Shown one piece after another: positions 23,991-39,127 of a DNA stretch of 64,000 nucleotides. Position numbers and translations under genes: made by a program. The notes beneath the pieces are model-generated. The model was not told where the DNA came from, searched no databases, and saw only the letters and a program-made list of their open reading frames with translations. The stretch lies in contig JAPYXD010000743.1 of the NCBI GenBank assembly GCA_030998225.1, forward strand, positions 620,001 through 684,000, written 5' to 3'. The stretch comes from Diplolepis rosae (Eukaryota; Arthropoda; Insecta; Hymenoptera; Diplolepididae). The number at the start of each line of letters is the position of its first letter. Position 1 is the stretch's first letter.

Positions 23991-24018
23991 ACCTGGACCA
24001 CTAGATATAATTTTCAAA

Positions 24019-27000
24019 ATGACAGGATCTCTAAAATATAAACTGTGTATCTTAAATTTCAGTTCTCAGCTAAAGTTCCCTGAGGAAGATGTATTTCAGG
24101 CACTTGGACTACTAAATATAATTTTTAAAATGACGGAATCTCTAAAATATAAACTAGGTATCTTAAATTTCAGTTCTCAGCTTAAGTTCCCTGAGGAAGA
24201 CGTTTTTTAAACTCCTGAACTACTAGATATAATTTTCAAAATGACAGGATCTCTTAAATATAAACCAGGTTCCTTAAATATCTGTTCTCAGCTTAAGTTC
24301 CCTGAGGAAGATGTATTTTAGGCACCTGGACTACTAGCTATAATTTTCAAAATGACGGGATCTCTAAAATATCAACTAGGTATCTTAATTTTCCAGTTCT
24401 CAGCTTAAGTTCCCTGAGGAAGATGTATTTCAGGCACTTGGAATACTAAGTCTAGTTTTCTAAAATGACGGGATCTCTACAATATAAACTAGGTATCTTA
24501 ATTTTCAGTTCTCAGCTTAAGTTCCCTGAGGAAGATGTATTTTAGGCACTTGGACTACTAAATATAATTTTTAAAATGAAGAGATCTCTAAAATATGAAC
24601 TAGGTATCTTAAATTTCAGTTCTCAGCTTAAGTTCCCTAAGGAAGATGTTTTTTAAACTCCTGAACTACTAGATATAATTTTCAAAATGACAGGATCTCT
24701 TAAATATAAACCAGGTACCTTAAATTTCAGTTCCCAGCTTAAATTCCCTGAGAAAGGTGATTTTTAAGAACCTGGACTACTAGATATAATTTCCAAAATG
24801 ACAAGATCTCTTAAATATAAACCAGGTACCTTAAATATCTGTTCTCAGCTTAAGTTCCCTGAGGAAGATGTTTTTAGGAACCTGGACCACTAGATATAAT
24901 TTTAAAAATGACAGGATATCTAAAATATTTACTGGGTATCTTAAATTTCAGTTCTCAGCTTATGTTCCCTGAGAATTATGTTTTTCAAGAACCTGGAACA
25001 CTGGATTTAATATTCAAAATGACAGGATATCTAAAATATAAACTATGTATCTTAAATTTCAGTTCTCAGCTTAATTTCCCTGAGGAAGATGTTTTTTAAA
25101 CACCTGGATTACTAAATATATCTTTCAAAATGACTAGATCTCTAAAATATTAACTATTTATATTAATTTTCAGTTCTCAGCTTAATTTTCCTGAGGAAGA
25201 TGTTTTTTAAGCACCCGCAAGACTAGATATAATTTTCAAAATGACAGGATCTCTAAAATATAAACAGGGTATCTTAAATTTCAGTTCTCAGCTTAAGTTC
25301 CCTGAGAATTATGTTTTTTAAGAACCTGGACCACTGGATTTAATATTCAAAATGACAGGATCTCTAAAATATAAACTGGGTATCTTAAATTTCAGTTTTC
25401 AGCTTAAGTTCCCTGAGAATTATGTTTTTTAAGAACCTGGACCACTGGATTTAATATTCAAAATAACAGGATCTCTAAAATATAAACTATGTATCTTCAA
25501 TTTCAGTTCTCAGCTTAAGTTCCCTGAGGAAGATGTTTTTTAAGCACCTGGACTACTAAATATAACTTTCAAAATGACCGTATATCTAAAATATAAACTA
25601 GGTATCTTAAGTTTCAGTTCTCATCTTAAGTTCCCTGAGGAAGATGTATTTTAGGCACCTGGACTACTAGATATAATTTTTGAAAATGAGGGGATCTCTA
25701 AAATATGTACTAGGTATCTTAATTTTCAGTTCTCAGCTTAAATTCCCTAAGAAAGGTGATTATTAAGAACCTGGACTACTAGATATACTCTTCAAAATGA
25801 CAGGATCTCTTAAATATAAACCAGGTACCTTAAATATCTGTTCTCAGCTTAAGGTCCCTGAGGAAGATGTATTTTAGGCACCTGGACTACTAGATATAAT
25901 TTTCAAAATGACGGGATCTCTAAAACATCAACTAGGTATCTTAATTTTCAGTTCTCAGCTTAAGTTCCCTGAGGAAGATGTATTTCAGGGACTTGGAATA
26001 CTAAGTCTAGTTTTCTAAAATGACGGGATGTCTAAAATATATACTAGGTGTCTTAATTTTCAGTTCTCAGCTTAAGTTCCCTGAGAAAGATGATTTTTAA
26101 GAACCTGGACTACTAGATATAATTTCCAAAATGACAAGATCTCTTAAATATAAACCAGGTACCCTCAATATCTGTTCTCAGCTTAAGTTCCCTGAGGAAG
26201 ATGTTTTTTAAGAACCTGGACCACTAGATATAATTTTAAAAATGACAGGATATCTAAAATATAAACTGGGTATCTTAAATTTCAGTTCTCAGCTTATGTT
26301 CCCTGAGAATTATGTTTTTTAAGAACCTGGACCACTGGATTTAATATTCAAAATGACAGGCTCTCTAAAATATAAATTATGTATCTTAAATTTCAGTTCT
26401 CAGCTTAAGTTCCCTGAGGAAGATGTCTTTTAAGCACCTGGACTACTAAATATAACTTTCAAAATGACAGGATCTCTAAAATATCAACTAGGTATCTTAA
26501 TTTTTAGTTCTCAGCTTAAGTTCCCTGAGGAAGATGTATTTCAGGCACTTGGAATAGTAAGTATAGTTTTCTAAAATGGCGGGATCTCTAAAATATGTAC
26601 TAGGTATCTTAATTTTCAGTTCTCAGCTTAAGTTCCCTGGGGAAGATGTATTTTAGGCACTTGGACTACTAAATATAATTTCTAAAATGACGGGATCTCT
26701 AAAATATAAACCATGGTATCTTAAATTTCAGTTCTCACCTTAAGTTCCCTGAGGAAGATGTATTTTAGGCACCTGGACTACTAGATATAATTTTCAAAAT
26801 GAGGGGATCTCTAAAATATGTACTAGGTATCTTAATTTTCAGCTCTCAGCTTAAATTCCCTAAGAAAGGTGATTATTAAGAACCTGGACTACTAGATATA
26901 CTCTTCAAAATGACAGGATCTCTTAAATATAAACCAGGTACCTTAAATATCTGTTCTCAGCTTAAGTTCCCTGAGGAAGATGTATTTTAGGCACCTGGAC

Positions 27001-30000
27001 TACTAGATATAATTTTCAAAATGACGGGATCTCTAAAACATCAACTAGGTATCTTAATTTTCAGTTCTCAGCTTAAGTTCGCTGAGGAAGATGTATTTCA
27101 GGGACTTGGAATACTAAGTCTAGTTTTCTAAAATGACGGGATCTCTAAAATATATACTAGGTGTCTTAATTTTTAGTTCTCAGCTTAAGTTCCCTGAGGA
27201 AGATGTATTTTAGGCACTTGGACTACTAAATATGATTTTTAAAATGACGGGATCTCTAAAATATAAACTGGGTATCTTAAATTTCAGTTCTCAGCTTAAA
27301 TTCCCTGAGAAAGGTGATTTTTAAGTACCTGGACTACTAGATATAATTTCCAAAATGACAAGATCTCTTAAATATAAACCAGGTACCTTAAATATCTGTT
27401 CTCAGCTTGAGTTCCCTGAGGAAGATGTTTTTTACGAACCTGGACCACTAGATATAATTTTCAAAATGACAGGATATCTTAAATATAATCTGGGTATCTT
27501 AAATTTCAGTTCTCAGCTTAAGTTCCCTGAGAATTATGTTTTTTATCAACCTGGACCATTGGATTTAATATTCAAAATGACAGGATCTCTAAAATATAAA
27601 CTATGTATCTTAAATTTCAGTTCTCAGCTTAAGTTCCCTGAGGAAGATGTCTTTTAAGCACCTGGACTACTAAATATAAATTTCAAAATTACTAGATCTA
27701 TAAAATATTAACTATTCATCTTAATTTTCAGTTCTCAGCTTAAGTTTCCTGAGGAAGATGTTTTTTAAGCACCTGGATTACTTGATATAATTTTCAAAAT
27801 GACAGGACCTCTAAAATATATCCAGGTATCTTAAATATCTGTTCTCAGCTTATGTTCCCTGAGGAAGATGTTTTTTAAGAACCTGGACCACTAGATATAA
27901 TTTTCAAAATGACAGGATATCTAAAATATAAACTGGGTATCTTAAATTTCTCTTTTCAGCTAAAGTTCCCTGAGGAAGATTTTTTTTAAACACCTGGATT
28001 ACTTGATATAATTTTCAAAATGACAGGATCTCTAAAATATAAACTGGGTATCTTGAATTTTAGTTCTCAGCTTAAGTTCCCTGAGGAAGATGTTTTTTAA
28101 GAACCTGTACCACTAGATATAATTTTCAAAATGACAGGATCTCTAAAATATAAACCAGGTATCTTAAATATCTGTTCTCAGCTTAAGTTCTCTGAGGAAG
28201 ATGTTTTTTAAACACCTGGATTACTTGATATAATTTTCAAAATGACAGGACCTCTAAAATATAAACTGGGTATCTTAAATTTCAGTTTTCATCTTAAGTT
28301 CCCTGAGAATTATGTTTTTTAAGAACCTGGACCACTGGATTTAATTTTTAAAATGACGGGATCTCTAAAATATATCCAGGTATCTTAAATATCTTTTCTC
28401 AGCTTAAGTTCCCTGAGGAAGATGTTTTTTAAACACCTGGATTACTTGATGTAATTTTCAAATGATAGGACCTCTAAAATATAAACTGGGTATCTTAAAT
28501 TTCAGTTCTCAGCTTAAATTCACTGAGAAAGGTGATTTTTAAGAACCTGGACTACTAGATATAATTTCCAAAATGACAGGATCTCTTAAATATAAACCAG
28601 GTACCTTAAATATCTGTTCTCATCTTAACTTCCCTGAGGAAGATGTTTTTTAGGAACCTGGACCACTAGATATAATTTTCAAAATGACAGGATATCTTAA
28701 ATATAAACTGGGTATCTTAAATTTCAGTTCTCAGCTTAAGTTCCCTGAGAATTATGTTTTTTATCAACCTGGACCACTGGATTTAATATTCAAAATGACA
28801 GGATCTCTAAAATATAAACTATGTATCTTAAATTTCAGTTCTCAGCTTAAGTTCCCTGAGGAAGATGTCTTTTAAGCACCTGGACTACTAAATATAACTT
28901 TCAAAATGACTACATCTCTAAAATATTAACTATTTATCTTAATTTTCAGTTCTCAGCTTAAATTCCCTAAGAAAGGTGATTATTAAGAACCTGGACTACT
29001 AGATATACTCTTCAAAATGACAGGATCTCTTAAATATAAACCAGGTACCTTAAATATCTGTTCTCAGCTTAAGTTCCCTGAGGAAGATGTATTTTAGGCA
29101 CCTGGACTACTAGATATAATTTTCAAAATGACGGGATCTCTAAAACATCAACTAGGTATCTTAATTTTCAGTTCTCAGCTTAAGTTCCCTGAGGAAGATG
29201 TATTTCAGGGACTTGGAATACTAAGTCTAGTTTTCTAAAATGACGGGATGTCTAAAATATGTACTAGGTATCTTAATTTTCAGTTCTCAGCTTAAGTTCC
29301 CTGGGGAAGATGTATTTTAGGCACTTGGACTACTAAATATAATTTCTAAAATGACGGGATCTCTAAAATATAAACCATGGTATCTTAAATTTTAGTTCTC
29401 ACCTTAAGTTCCCTGAGGAAGATGTATTTTAGGCACCTGGACTACTATATATAATTTTCAAAATGAGGGGATCTCTAAAATATGTACTAGGTATCTTAAT
29501 TTTCAGTTCTCAGCTTAAATTCCCTAAGAAAGGTGATTATTAAGAACCTGGACTACTAGATATACTTTTCAAAATGACAGGATCTCTTAAATATAAACCA
29601 GGTACCTTAAATATCTGTTCTCAGCTTAAGTTCCCTGAGGAAGATGTATTTTAGGCACCTGGACTCCCAGATATAATTTTCAAAATTACGGGATCTCTAA
29701 AACATCAACTAGGTATCTTAATTTTCACTTCTCAGCTTAAGTTCCCTGAGGAAGATGTATTTCAGGCACTTGGAATACTAAGTCTAGTTTTCTAAAGTGA
29801 CGGGATCTGTAAAAAATGAACAAGGTATTTTAATTTTCAGTTCTCAGCTTAAGTTCCCTGAGGAAGATGTATTTTAGGCACTTGGACTACTAAATATAAT
29901 TTTTAAAATGACGGGATCTCTAAAATATGAACTAGGTATCTTAAATTTCAGTTCTCAGCTTAAGATACCTGAAGAATATGTTTTTTAAGAACCTGGACCA

Positions 30001-30018
30001 CTAGATATAATTTTCAAA
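24019..30018 (+). repeat. Unit U2: 54-monomer unit
   Basis: 6,000 bp between successive Q markers. Order: Q pair, gaagacg/aactcctgaac, tagctataatt (24,335), ctaagtctag, gaagagatc, gatatctaaaatatttac, a 12-mer from 25,211, ggcggg/ggggaag/ccatgg/gagggg, double stop-loss run at 27,355, D-block 27,770-28,480, read-through pair at 28,684, then ggactcccag at 29,662 and the variable monomers before the next Q. Confidence 0.85.
29787..29985 (+). repeat. Variable two-monomer island before Q (end of U2)
   Basis: Private changes in a short run: ctaaagtgac, gatctgtaaaaaatgaac, aaggtattttaat and cttaagatacctgaagaat. Both flanks are close to the other units. Confidence 0.65.
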
Positions 30019-33000
30019 ATGACAGGATCTCTAAAATATAAACTGTGTATCTTAAATTTCAGTTCTCAGCTAAAGTTCCCTGAGGAAGATGTATTTCAGG
30101 CACTTGGACTACTAAATATAATTTTTAAAATGACGGAATCTCTAAAATATAAACTAGGTATCTTAAATTTCAGTTCTCAGCTTAAGTTCCCTGAGGAAGA
30201 CGTTTTTTAAACTCCTGAACTACTAGATATAATTTTCAAAATGACAGGATCTCTTAAATATAAACCAGGTTCCTTAAATATCTGTTCTCAGCTTAAGTTC
30301 CCTGAGGAAGATGTATTTTAGGCACCTGGACTACTAGATATAATTTTCAAAATGACGGGATCTCTAAAATATCAACTAGGTATCTTAATTTTCAGTTCTC
30401 AGCTTAAGTTCCCTGAGGAAGATGTATTTCAGGCACTTGGAATACTAAGTCTAGTTTTCTAAAATGACGGGATCTCTAAAATATATACTAGGTATCTTAA
30501 ATTTCAGTTCTCAGCTTAAGTTCCCTGAGGAAGATGTATTTTAGGCACTTGGACTACTAAATATAATTTTTTAAAATGAAGGGATCTCTAAAATATAAAC
30601 TAGGTATCTTAAATTTCAGTTCTCAGCTTAAGTTCCCTGAGGAAGACGTTTTTTAAACTCCTGAACTACTAGATATAATTTTCAAAATGACAGGATCTCT
30701 TAAATATAAACCAGGTACCTTAAATTTCAGTTCCCAGCTTAAATTCCCTGAGAAAGGTGATTTTTAAGAACCTGGACTACTAGATATAATTTCCAAAATG
30801 ACAAGATCTCTTAAATATAAACCAGGTACCTTAAATATCTGTTCTCAGCTTAAGTTCCCTGAGGAAGATGTTTTTAGGAACCTGGACCACTAGATATAAT
30901 TTTAAAAATGACAGGATATCTAAAATATTTACTGGGTATCTTAAATTTCAGTTCTCAGCTTATGTTCCCTGAGAATTATGTCTTTTAAGCACCTGGACCA
31001 CTGGATTTAATATTTAAAATGACAGGATCTCTAAAATATAAACTATGTATCTTAAATTTCAGTTCTCAGCTTCAGTTCCCTGAGGAAGATGTCTTTTAAG
31101 CACCTGGACTACTAAATATAACTTTCAAAATGACTAGATCTCTAAAATATTAACTATTTATATTAATTTTCATTTCTCAGCTTACGTTTCCTGAGGAAGA
31201 TGTTTTTTAAGCACCCGCAAGACTAGATATAATTTTCAAAATGACAGGATCTCTAAAATATAAACAGGGTATCTTAAATTTCAGTTCTCAGCTTAAGTTC
31301 CCTGAGAATTATGTTTTTTAAGAACCTGGACCACTGGATTTAATATTCAAAATGACAGGATCTCTAAAATATAAACTGGGTATCTTAAATTTCAGTTTTC
31401 AGCTTAAGTTCCCTGAGAATTATGTTTTTTAAGAATCTGGACCACTGGATTTAATATTCAAAATAACAGGATCTCTAAAATATAAACTATGTATCTTCAA
31501 TTTCAGTTCTCAGCTTATGTTCCCTGAGGAAGATGTTTTTTAAGCACCTGGACTACTAAATATAACTTTCAAAATGACCGTATATCTAAAATATAAACTA
31601 GGTATCTTAAGTTTCAGTTCTCAGCTTAAGTTCCCTGAGGAAGATGTATTTTAGGCACCTGGACTACTAGATATAATTTTCAAAATGAGGGGATCTCTAA
31701 AATATGTACTAGGTATCTTAATTTTCAGTTCTCAGCTTAAATTCCCTAAGAAAGGTGATTATTAAGAACCTGGACTACTAGATATACTCTTCAAAATGAC
31801 AGGATCTCTTAAATATAAACCAGGTACCTTAAATATCTGTTCTCAGCTTAAGTTCCCTGAGGAAGATGTATTTTAGGCACCTGGACTACTAGATATAATT
31901 TTCAAAATGACGGGATCTCTAAAACATCAACTAGGTATCTTAATTTTCAGTTCTCAGCTTAAGTTCCCTGAGGAAGATGTATTTCAGGGACTTGGAATAC
32001 TAAGTCTAGTTTTCTAAAATGACGGGATGTCTAAAATATATACTAGGTGTCTTAATTTTCAGTTCTCAGCTTAAGTTCCCTGAGAAAGATGATTTTTAAG
32101 AACCTGGACTACTAGATATAATTTCCAAAATGACAAGATCTCTTAAATATAAACCAGGTACCCTCAATATCTGTTCTCAGCTTAAGTTCCCTGAGGAAGA
32201 TGTTTTTTAAGAACCTGGACCACTAGATATAATTTTAAAAATGACAGGATATCTAAAATATAAACTGGGTATCTTAAATTTCAGTTCTCAGCTTATGTTC
32301 CCTGAGAATTATGTTTTTTAAGAACCTGGACCACTGGATTTAATATTCAAAATGACAGGCTCTCTAAAATATAAATTATGTATCTTAAATTTCAGTTCTC
32401 AGCTTAAGTTCCCTGAGGAAGATGTCTTTTAAGCACCTGGACTACTAAATATAACTTTCAAAATGACAGGATCTCTAAAATATCAACTAGGTATCTTAAT
32501 TTTTAGTTCTCAGCTTAAGTTCCCTGAGGAAGATGTATTTCAGGCACTTGGAATAGTAAGTATAGTTTTCTAAAATGGCGGGATCTCTAAAATATGTACT
32601 AGGTATCTTAATTTTCAGTTCTCAGCTTAAGTTCCCTGGGGAAGATGTATTTTAGGCACTTGGACTACTAAATATAATTTCTAAAATGACGGGATCTCTA
32701 AAATATAAACCATGGTATCTTAAATTTCAGTTCTCACCTTAAGTTCCCTGAGGAAGATGTATTTTAGGCACCTGGACTACTAGATATAATTTTCAAAATG
32801 AGGGGATCTCTAAAATATGTACTAGGTATCTTAATTTTCAGCTCTCAGCTTAAATTCCCTAAGAAAGGTGATTATTAAGAACCTGGACTACTAGATATAC
32901 TCTTCAAAATGACAGGATCTCTTAAATATAAACCAGGTACCTTAAATATCTGTTCTCAGCTTAAGTTCCCTGAGGAAGATGTATTTTAGGCACCTGGACT

Positions 33001-36000
33001 ACTAGATATAATTTTCAAAATGACGGGATCTCTAAAACATCAACTAGGTATCTTAATTTTCAGTTCTCAGCTTAAGTTCGCTGAGGAAGATGTATTTCAG
33101 GGACTTGGAATACTAAGTCTAGTTTTCTAAAATGACGGGATCTCTAAAATATATACTAGGTGTCTTAATTTTTTAGTTCTCAGCTTAAGTTCCCTGAGGA
33201 AGATGTATTTTAGGCACTTGGACTACTAAATATGATTTTTAAAATGACGGGATCTCTAAAATATAAACTGGGTATCTTAAATTTCAGTTCTCAGCTTAAA
33301 TTCCCTGAGAAAGGTGATTTTTAAGTACCTGGACTACTAGATATAATTTCCAAAATGACAAGATCTCTTAAATATAAACCAGGTACCTTAAATATCTGTT
33401 CTCAGCTTGAGTTCCCTGAGGAAGATGTTTTTTACGAACCTGGACCACTAGATATAATTTTCAAAATGACAGGATATCTTAAATATAATCTGGGTATCTT
33501 AAATTTCAGTTCTCAGCTTAAGTTCCCTGAGAATTATGTTTTTTATCAACCTGGACCATTGGATTTAATATTTAAAATGACAGGATCTCTAAAATATAAA
33601 CTATGTATCTTAAATTTCAGTTCTCAGCTTCAGTTCCCTGAGGAAGATGTCTTTTAAGCACCTGGACTACTAAATATAACTTTCAAAATGACTAGATCTC
33701 TAAAATATTAACTATTCATCTTAATTTTCAGTTCTCAGCTTAAGTTTCCTGAGGAAGATGTTTTTTAAGCACCTGGATTACTTGATATAATTTTCAAAAT
33801 GACAGGACCTCTAAAATATATCCAGGTATCTTAAATATCTGTTCTCAGCTTATGTTCCCTGAGGAAGATGTTTTTAAGAACCTGGACCACTAGATATAAT
33901 TTTCAAAATGACCGTATCTCTAAAATATAAACTAGGTATCTTAAGTTTCAGTTCTCAGCTTATGTTCCCTGAGGAAGATGTTTTTAAACACCTGTATTAC
34001 TTGATATAATTTTCAAAATGACAGGATCTCTAAAATATAAACTGGGTATCTTAAATTTCACTTCTCAGCTTAAGTTCCCTGAGGAAGATGTTTTTCAAGC
34101 ACCTGGACTACTAGATATAATTTTCAAAATGACAGGATCTCTAAAATATATCCAGGCATCTTAAATATCTGTTCTCAGCTTAAGTTCTCTGAGGAAGATG
34201 TTTTTTAAACACCTGGATTACTTGATATAATTTTCAAAATGACAGGACCTCTAAAATATAAACTGGGTATCTTAAATTTCAGTTTTCATCTTAAGTTCCC
34301 TGAGAATTATGTTTTTTAAGAACCTGGACCACTGGATTTAATTTTTAAAATGACGGGATCTCTAAAATATATCCAGGTATCTTAAATATCTTTTCTCAGC
34401 TTAAGTTCCCTGAGGAAGATGTTTTTTAAACACCTGGATTACTTGATGTAATTTTCAAATGATAGGACCTCTAAAATATAAACTGGGTATCTTAAATTTC
34501 AGTTCTCAGCTTAAATTCACTGAGAAAGGTGATTTTTAAGAACCTGGACTACTAGATATAATTTCCAAAATGACAAGATCTCTTAAATATAAACCAGGTA
34601 CCTTAAATATCTGTTCTCAGCTTAAGTTCCCTGAGGAAGATGTTTTTTAGGAACCTGGACCACTAGATATAATTTTCAAAATGACAGGATATCTTAAATA
34701 TAAACTGGGTATCTTAAATTTCAGTTCTCAGCTTAAGTTCCCTGAGAATTATGTTTTTTATCAACCTGGACCACTGGATTTAATATTTAAAATGACAGGA
34801 TCTCTAAAATATAAACTATGTATCTTAAATTTCAGTTCTCAGCTTCAGTTCCCTGAGGAAGATGTCTTTTAAGCACCTGGACTACTAAATATAACTTTCA
34901 AAATGACTACATCTCTAAAATATTAACTATTTATCTTAATTTTCAGTTCTCAGCTTAAGTTTCCTGAGGAAGATGTTTTTAAGCACCCGCAAGACTAGAT
35001 ATAATTTTCAAAATGGCAGGATCTCTAAAATATAAACTGGGTATCTTAAATTTCAGTTCTCAGCTTAAGTTCCCTGAGAACTATGTTTTTTAAGAACCTG
35101 GACCACTGGATTTAATATTCAAAATGACAGGATCTCTAAAATATCAACTAGGTATCTCAATTTTTAGTTCTCAGCTTAAGTTCCCTGAGGAAGATGTATT
35201 TCAGGCACTTGGAATACTAAGTATAGTTTTCTAAAATGGCGGGATCTCTAAAATATGTACTAGGTATCTTAATTTTCAGTTCTCAGCTTAAGTTCCCTGG
35301 GGAAGATGTATTTTAGGCACTTGGACTACTAAATATAATTTCTAAAATGACGGGATCTCTAAAATATAAACCATGGTATCTTAAATTTTAGTTCTCACCT
35401 TAAGTTCCCTGAGGAAGATGTATTTTAGGCACCTGGACTACTATATATAATTTTCAAAATGAGGGGATCTCTAAAATATGTACTAGGTATCTTAATTTTC
35501 AGTTCTCAGCTTAAATTCCCTAAGAAAGGTGATTATTAAGAACCTGGACTACTAGATATACTTTTCAAAATGACAGGATCTCTTAAATATAAACCAGGTA
35601 CCTTAAATATCTGTTCTCAGCTTAAGTTCCCTGAGGAAGATGTATTTTAGGCACCTGGACTCCCAGATATAATTTTCAAAATTACGGGATCTCTAAAACA
35701 TCAACTAGGTATCTTAATTTTCACTTCTCAGCTTAAGTTCCCTGAGGAAGATGTATTTCAGGCACTTGGAATACTAAGTCTAGTTTTCTAAAATGACGGG
35801 ATCTCTAAAATATGTACTAGGTATCTTAATTTTCAGTTCTCAGCTTAAGTTCCCTGAGGAAGATGTATTTTAGGCACTTGGACTACTAAATATAATTTTT
35901 AAAATGACGGGATCTCTAAAATATCAACTAGGTATCTAAAATTTCAGTTCTCAGATTAAGTACCCTGAAGAATATGTTTTTTAAGAACCTGGACCACTAG

Positions 36001-36014
36001 ATATAATTTTCAAA
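30019..36014 (+). repeat. Unit U3: 54-monomer unit
   Basis: 5,996 bp with the same order as U2. Differences: an extra T at about 30,567, a cttcagttccc form at 33,631, gtatctcaattttt at about 35,151, and a gcacccgcaag monomer at 34,983 that U2 lacks at the equivalent position. The double stop-loss run starts at 33,355 and the D-block occupies 33,770-34,480. Confidence 0.85.
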
Positions 36015-39000
36015 ATGACAGGATCTCTAAAATATAAACTGTGTATCTTAAATTTCAGTTCTCAGCTAAAGTTCCCTGAGGAAGATGTATTTCAGGCACT
36101 TGGACTACTAAATATAATTTTTAAAATGACGGAATCTCTAAAATATAAACTAGGTATCTTAAATTTCAGTTCTCAGCTTAAGTTCCCTGAGGAAGACGTT
36201 TTTTAAACTCCTGAACTACTAGATATAATTTTCAAAATGACAGGATCTCTTAAATATAAACCAGGTACCTTAAATATCTGTTCTCAGCTTAAGTTCCCTG
36301 AGGAAGATGTATTTTAGGCACCTGGACTACTAGATATAATTTTCAAAATGACGGGATCTCTAAAATATCAACTAGGTATCTTAATTTTCAGTTCTCAGCT
36401 TAAGTTCCCTGAGGAAGATGTATTTCAGGCACTTGGAATACTAAGTCTAGTTTTCTAAAATGACGGGATCTCTAAAATATATACTAGGTATCTTAATTTT
36501 CAGTTCTCAGCTTAAGTTCCCTGAGGAAGATGTATTTTAGGCACTTGGACTACTAAATATAATTTTTAAAATGAAGGTATATCTAAAATATGTACTAGGT
36601 ATCTTAAATTTCAGTTCTCAGCTTAAGTTCCCTGAGGAAGACGTTTTTTAAACTCCTGAACTACTAGATATAATTTTCAAAATGACAGGATCTCTTAAAT
36701 ATAAACCAGGTACCTTAAATTTCAGTTCTCAGCTTAAATTCCCTGAGAAAGGTGATTTTTAAGAACCTGGACTACTAGATATAATTTCCAAAATGACAGG
36801 ATCTCTTAAATATAAACCAGGTACCTTAAATATCTGTTCTCAGCTTAAGTTCCCTGAGGAAGATGTATTTTAGGCACTTGGAATACTAAGTCTAGTTTTC
36901 TAAAATGACGGGATGTCTAAAATATATACTAGGTATCTTAATTTTCAGTTCTCAGCTTAAGTTCCCTGAGGAAGATGTATTTCAGGGACTTGGAATACTA
37001 AGTCTAGTTTTCTAAAATGACGGGATGTCTAAAATATATACTAGGTGTCTTAATTTTCAGTTCTCAGCTTAAGTTCCCTGAGAAAGATGATTTTTAAGAA
37101 CCTGGACTACTAGATATAATTTCCAAAATGACAAGATCTCTTAAATATAAACCAGGTACCCTCAATATCTGTTCTCAGCTTAAGTTCCCTGAGGAAGATG
37201 TTTTTTAAGAACCTGGACCACTAGATATAATTTTAAAAATGACAGGATATCTAAAATATAAACTGGGTATCTTAAATTTCAGTTCTCAGCTTATGTTCCC
37301 TGAGAATTATGTTTTTTAAGAACCTGGACCACTGGATTTAATATTCAAAATGACAGGCTCTCTAAAATATAAACTATGTATCTTAAATTTCAGTTCTCAG
37401 CTTAAGTTCCCTGAGGAAGATGTCTTTTAAGCACCTGGACTACTAAATATAACTTTCAAAATGACTAGATCTCTAAAATATTAACTATTTATATTAATTT
37501 TCATTTCTCAGCTTACGTTTCCTGAGGAAGATGTTTTTTAAGCACCCGCAAGACTAGATATAATTTTCAAAATGACAGGATCTCTAAAATATAAACAGGG
37601 TATCTTAAATTTCAGTTCTCAGCTTAAGTTCCCTGAGAATTATGTTTTTTAAGAACCTGGACCACTGGATTTAATATTCAAAATGACAGGATCTCTAAAA
37701 TATAAACTGGGTATCTTAAATTTCAGTTTTCAGCTTAAGTTCCCTGAGAATTATGTTTTTTAAGAATCTGGACCACTGGATTTAATATTCAAAATAACAG
37801 GATCTCTAAAATATAAACTATGTATCTTAAATTTCAGTTCTCAGCGTAAGTTCCCTGAGGAAGATGATTTTAAGCACCTGGACTACTAAATATGACTTTC
37901 AAAATGACCGTATCTCTAAAATATAAACTAGGTATCTTAAGTTTCAGTTCTCAGCTTATGTTCCCTGAGGAAGATGTATTTTAGGCACTTGGACTACTAA
38001 ATATAATTTTCAAAATGAGGGGATCTCTAAAATATGTACTAGGTATCTTAATTTTCAGTTCTCAGCTTAAATTCCCTAAGAAAGGTGATTATTAAGAACC
38101 TGGACTACTAGATATACTCTTCAAAATGACAGGATCTCTTAAATATAAACCAGGTACCTTAAATATCTGTTCTCAGCTTAAGTTCCCTGAGGAAGATGTA
38201 TTTTAGGCACCTGGACTACTAGTTATAATTTTCAAAATGACGGGATCTCTAAAACATCAACTAGGTATCTTAATTTTCAGTTCTCAGCTTAAGTTCCCTG
38301 AGGAAGATGTATTTCAGGGACTTGGAATACTAAGTCTAGTTTTCTAAAATGACGGGATGTCTAAAATATGTACTAGGTATCTTAATTTTCAGTTCTCAGC
38401 TTAAGTTCCCTGGGGAAGATGTATTTTAGGCACTTGGACTACTAAATATAATTTCTAAAATGACGGGATCTCTAAAATATAAACCATGGTATCTTAAATT
38501 TTAGTTCTCACCTTAAGTTCCCTGAGGAAGATGTATTTTAGGCACCTGGACTACTATATATAATTTTCAAAATGAGGGGATCTCTAAAATATGTACTAGG
38601 TATCTTAATTTTCAGTTCTCAGCTTAAATTCCCTAAGAAAGGTGATTATTAAGAACCTGGACTACTAGATATACTTTTCAAAATGACAGGATCTCTTAAA
38701 TATAAACCAGGTACCTTAAATATCTGTTCTCAGCTTAAGTTCCCTGAGGAAGATGTATTTTAGGCACCTGGACTCCCAGATATAATTTTCAAAATTACGG
38801 GATCTCTAAAACATCAACTAGGTATCTTAATTTTCACTTCTCAGCTTAAGTTCCCTGAGGAAGATGTATTTCAGGCACTTGGAATACTAAGTCTAGTTTT
38901 CTAAAATGACGGGATCTCTAAAATATATACTAGGTATCTTAATTTTCAGTTCTCAGCTTAAGTTCCCTGAGGAAGATGTATTTTAGGCACTTGGACTACT

Positions 39001-39127
39001 AAATATAATTTTTAAAATGACGGGATCTCTAAAATATAAACTAGGTATCTTAAATTTCAGTTCTCAGATTAAGTTACCTGAAGAATATGTTTTTTAAGAA
39101 CCTGGACCACTAGATATAATTTTCAAA
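36015..39127 (+). repeat. Unit U4: 28-monomer unit
   Basis: 3,113 bp between Q markers. It keeps both ends of the 54-mer (Q pair, gaagacg; and ccatgg, gagggg, ggactcccag) but lacks the double stop-loss run and the D-block. The 12-mer markers appear in permuted order, with ctcaatatc at 37,161 before gcacccgcaag at 37,542. An internal deletion of about 26 monomers from a 54-mer explains it. Confidence 0.82.

Larger units (their letters stand above)
15358..24018 (+). repeat. Unit U1: 78-monomer unit (54-mer plus two extra 12-mers)
   Basis: Starts at the Q marker (gatgtatttcaggcacttgg then gacggaatctc). Its 8,661 bp equals a 54-mer of about 5,995 bp plus 2,666 bp, and it contains three tandem 12-mers (16,549 onward) where other 54-mers contain one. 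The D-type block lies at 21,661-22,500. The next Q marker is at 24,019. Its partner is U7 (45,018-53,682). Confidence 0.8.

Noticed and set aside
5333..35785. 29,650-bp offset between 5,333 and 34,983 as part of the same supercycle
   Set aside because: Similarity stops near 6,135, and the DNA between 6.4 and 13.8 kb does not follow 36-43.5 kb; the near-equal offset is probably chance given the 6-kb unit spacing.
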